DNA of 64,000 bases from Amphirosellinia nigrospora. Its lineage: Eukaryota > Ascomycota > Sordariomycetes > Xylariales > Xylariaceae. The stretch covers positions 1,054,001-1,118,000 of the forward strand of contig SCHM01000001.1 of the NCBI GenBank assembly GCA_004123355.1, read 5' to 3'. The position numbers and the translations under genes are program-made. How positions within the stretch are numbered: the first letter of the stretch is position 1; each line of letters begins with the position of its first letter. The notes below the pieces were generated by a model that was not told where the DNA came from, made no database searches, and was given only the letters and a program-made list of their open reading frames with translations. This document shows positions 61,301 through 64,000 of this stretch, one piece after another.

Positions 61301-64000
61301 ATATTTTTATAAATTTTAAAAATAATATTAATATATAAAAATATATAGCTTTTATTATAAAAAATAATATTTATAATATTTTTTAAGATATATAAATAGT
61401 TACAGATCTGCAAGCTCTAGTGGCTGTGCCCACTACTAGCCACAGCACCCGTAATCTCCACTTGTAGTAACTGCCACTCGCAGTGAATGCGTGACTGCCA
61501 TTCGCAGTGAATGCAGTGCAGTGAATAAAGGCAGGCACTAGCAGTGAATGTAGCTGCCCGCGAGTATTTAAGCAGCTGCCTATAACGTAGATTTAGACTT
61601 TCTTTCTTTCTTATTTTATTTATAGATTTTATAATATATACTATATATATTAGAGCTTTATTTTTTTGAGTATATAAAGCGTAATTATTTATAAATTATT
61701 TAAAATATTATAAAATATTAGGACTATTTTTATAATATTTTTTAACTAAACTAAATAATTAATTTAACTTAAAAATATTAAAATATTTTTTAAAAATAAA
61801 CTAAAATAATAAGCGCGTATAGCTATACGTACTAAAGCTTTTATTAATATTTTAAATTTGTTTGTTTTAAATGTTCGAAATAATAAGTTTTTTATAATAA
61901 AACTTTAATAAATAATAAAAAAATATATTTATTTTAGTTTTTTAAACTATATAAAAACTATAATAATAAGCTATAAAAGCTAACTATTTTTAATTAATTT
62001 AATATAATAGTTTTATAGTATTATTAATAACTATATATTTAAAAAATAAAAATTTAATATAAATTATTAGTTTTAATTATATAGTTTAATATTTAATTAA
62101 TAATTATATAAAATTATAAATAAAAAAAGCTAAGCTTAGCTTTTATTTTAAACTAATAATATAATATAATAAAATAATTTAGTTTAATTTTAATAAAAAT
62201 ATAGATTAAACTAGTATAAATAATATATATAAAATTTATTATTATTTTTTAAAAAAAAAATACGCGTTTTTTTAATAATAGTTTATTATTATTTAGCTAT
62301 TAATTTATATATGTTTGCTAAAAAATTAAATAAATAGAATAAAATTTTATTTAATTAAACAAAAAATAAAATAAAATTATTATTTTTTATAATAAAATAT
62401 ATATTATATTATATATATTATTAATATTTTTAACTTATAATTAAAAATAATTTTAGCTAATAATAAGCTAATTAATAAACTATTAATTAATTATTAAATA
62501 AATTATAAAAATAACTAAATAGCGTAATTACGTTTAAAATAACTTAAATATTTTAAACTAATAAATAGTTAATTTATTAAATCGTTATAAAATAATTTTT
62601 ATTTTAGTAAATAATAAAAAAGTAGCTAATATATAGCTAAAATATTAATATTTATTTTTTATAATAATATAACTAAAAATAAACTTAAATTTAAAATATA
62701 AATTTAAACTATATAAAATTGTTTTAAATTTAACGTTAATTAGTTTTATAATAATATAGCTAAAATAGCTAATATTAAAACCTATATTAAAAGTTATATA
62801 GCTAACGATTTTTTATTTATTTTTTATTTAATTATTTTAACGTATTTATTAATTTAAAAGCTATTTTAAAATATTTCGAAAAAATTTATATTAATATTAA
62901 CTATAGTAAAAAGCTAAAGCTAATTTTTAATTATTTAGTTTTAATTAATATATATTAGCTAAATTTTCTAAATTTTAAACTATTTTTATTTGTTTAATTA
63001 ATAAAACTAAACTTAATAAAATTAAATAAAAAAAAAATTTAAAAATAAATTATTTTTTTAATTAATAATTAAAGCTATATTAAAATATTTAAAAAAAATA
63101 TCGATTTTAATATTTATATAAAATATTATTTTAAATAGTTTATTATTTAATAATAATTAATTATAAATAAAATAAAACTTATAAAAAAAAAACATAAAAG
63201 TTTATTACTATAATTTTTATTTTTTTTTTTTTATTTTTATTTAAATAATTTTTTATTTTATTTTAAAACTAAATAATAATAGTAATAATAATTTTACCTA
63301 ACTATTTAAGCTTAACGTTAATAAAATATAATAATTAATTTTTAATAATAAATATTTTAATTATTATTAATAAAAATATATTTCGAAAAAATACTTTTTA
63401 AAAATTAAAACTTTAATAAATAAAAAGCTTAAGTTATTATTATTTTAATTATATATAATATATTAAATATTAAGCCGGCTAATATAAAAAAATAACTTAT
63501 AATAAATATAAAAAAAAAAAATAACTTTAAAAAAATAGCTTTTTTTTTAAAAGAAATATTTTTAAAAAATATTATTAGTTATAAAATAAATCTAATAAAA
63601 AAGTATTTAAATAAAAAACTTTTATTATATATTTATATTTTATATATAATAAACTTTTTTAATTATAAATAATTTTTTTAAAAATATAAAAATAAATATA
63701 TATATAGCGTAAACTAATAATTTACGAAAAAAATTATTAAACTATTTAATTTTATTATTATTATAAACTTTTTTGCTAAAAAAGTTATAAAATATAATAA
63801 TAAAAGCAAAAAAATATTAATTAAGCTTTTTTTATTATTATAAAAATATATAAAAAGATTTTTAAAAATAAGTTTATAATATTATTAATTTAATTTATAA
63901 TATAATTTTAAACAAGTTATAGTTTAAATATTACGATATTTTATTAAATTATTAGTAGAACTATTTAATATTTTTATTTTAGCTATTTTTTAATTATAAT
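58335..64000. mobile_element. AT-rich block with strong RIP signature
   Basis: The composition falls abruptly to roughly 10-15% GC and stays there to the window end. CpA and TpG dinucleotides are almost absent, while the remaining cytosines stand mostly before G, T or C. That pattern is expected after repeat-induced point mutation, which turns CpA into TpA. No open frame of any length survives. The original repeats cannot be recognised. In other fungi such blocks are old transposon accumulations. It is interrupted by a normal-composition island at 61405-61600. The right boundary is outside the window. Confidence 0.85.
61405..61600. repeat. Normal-composition island inside the RIP block
   Basis: About 195 bp here keep many CpA/TpG dinucleotides although both sides are stripped of them. 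The island has a direct repeat of about 21 bp at a 24 bp period (CTGCCACTCGCAGTGAATGC at 61471 and CTGCCATTCGCAGTGAATGC at 61495) and further GCAGTGAAT copies at about 61515 and 61541. It also has a small inverted repeat (GCTGTG/CACAGC) near 61425 and a TATA-like GTATTTAAG near 61564. I infer a repeat fragment, possibly a solitary LTR, that arrived after RIP had acted on its surroundings. It is a fossil and carries no gene. Confidence 0.6.

Noticed and set aside
1-64000. CRISPR arrays, bacterial operons, phage genes or rRNA
   Set aside because: None seen; introns, RIP and the protein families all indicate a fungal nuclear genome.

Overview
The window looks like filamentous ascomycete DNA (Pezizomycotina, most likely Sordariomycetes). 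The genes have short introns of about 48-130 bp with GTAAGT-like donors and CTAAC/CTGAT-like branch sites. The protein families (a HET domain, a fungal NACHT NLR, glutaminase A) are typical of these fungi. The right end is an AT-rich block with the signature of repeat-induced point mutation (RIP).

The left third (1-15 kb) is mostly housekeeping: the 5' part of a GYP1-type Rab GAP, an Hrp1-type two-RRM RNA-binding protein, a phytanoyl-CoA dioxygenase-like protein, ethanolamine-phosphate cytidylyltransferase, the regulatory subunit of protein kinase A, and a BCAS2/SPF27 splicing factor. The next section (18-27.4 kb) is a self/non-self recognition neighbourhood. It holds a hydrolase-NACHT-ankyrin NLR, a SesA/HeLo-like N-terminal-domain protein, a small unassigned ORF and a HET-domain protein.

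From 29 to 50 kb the recognisable genes are mostly hydrolases: an SGNH esterase, a GH76 endo-1,6-alpha-mannanase with a ricin-type lectin domain, a divergently transcribed GH35 beta-galactosidase, a membrane-anchored neutral ceramidase and glutaminase A. An ankyrin-repeat fragment sits between the last two. From 50.4 to 58.3 kb I find no convincing gene beyond a Thr/Ser-rich open stretch flanked by degraded dispersed repeats. From about 58.33 kb to the end, the AT-rich block has lost almost all CpA/TpG dinucleotides. It is interrupted by a roughly 200 bp island of normal composition that carries short tandem repeats.

Many well-conserved genes here are split by one-base frame jumps, often at short C or G runs where homologous protein sequence continues in the next frame. 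The most economical explanation is uncorrected sequencing or assembly indels rather than mass pseudogenisation. The gene spans below therefore give the full inferred locus, not a single open frame. The most interesting candidate system is the NLR / SesA-like / HET cluster at 18-27 kb, which may be an allorecognition or programmed-cell-death locus. All identifications come from reading the sequence and recalling families; no database search was run.
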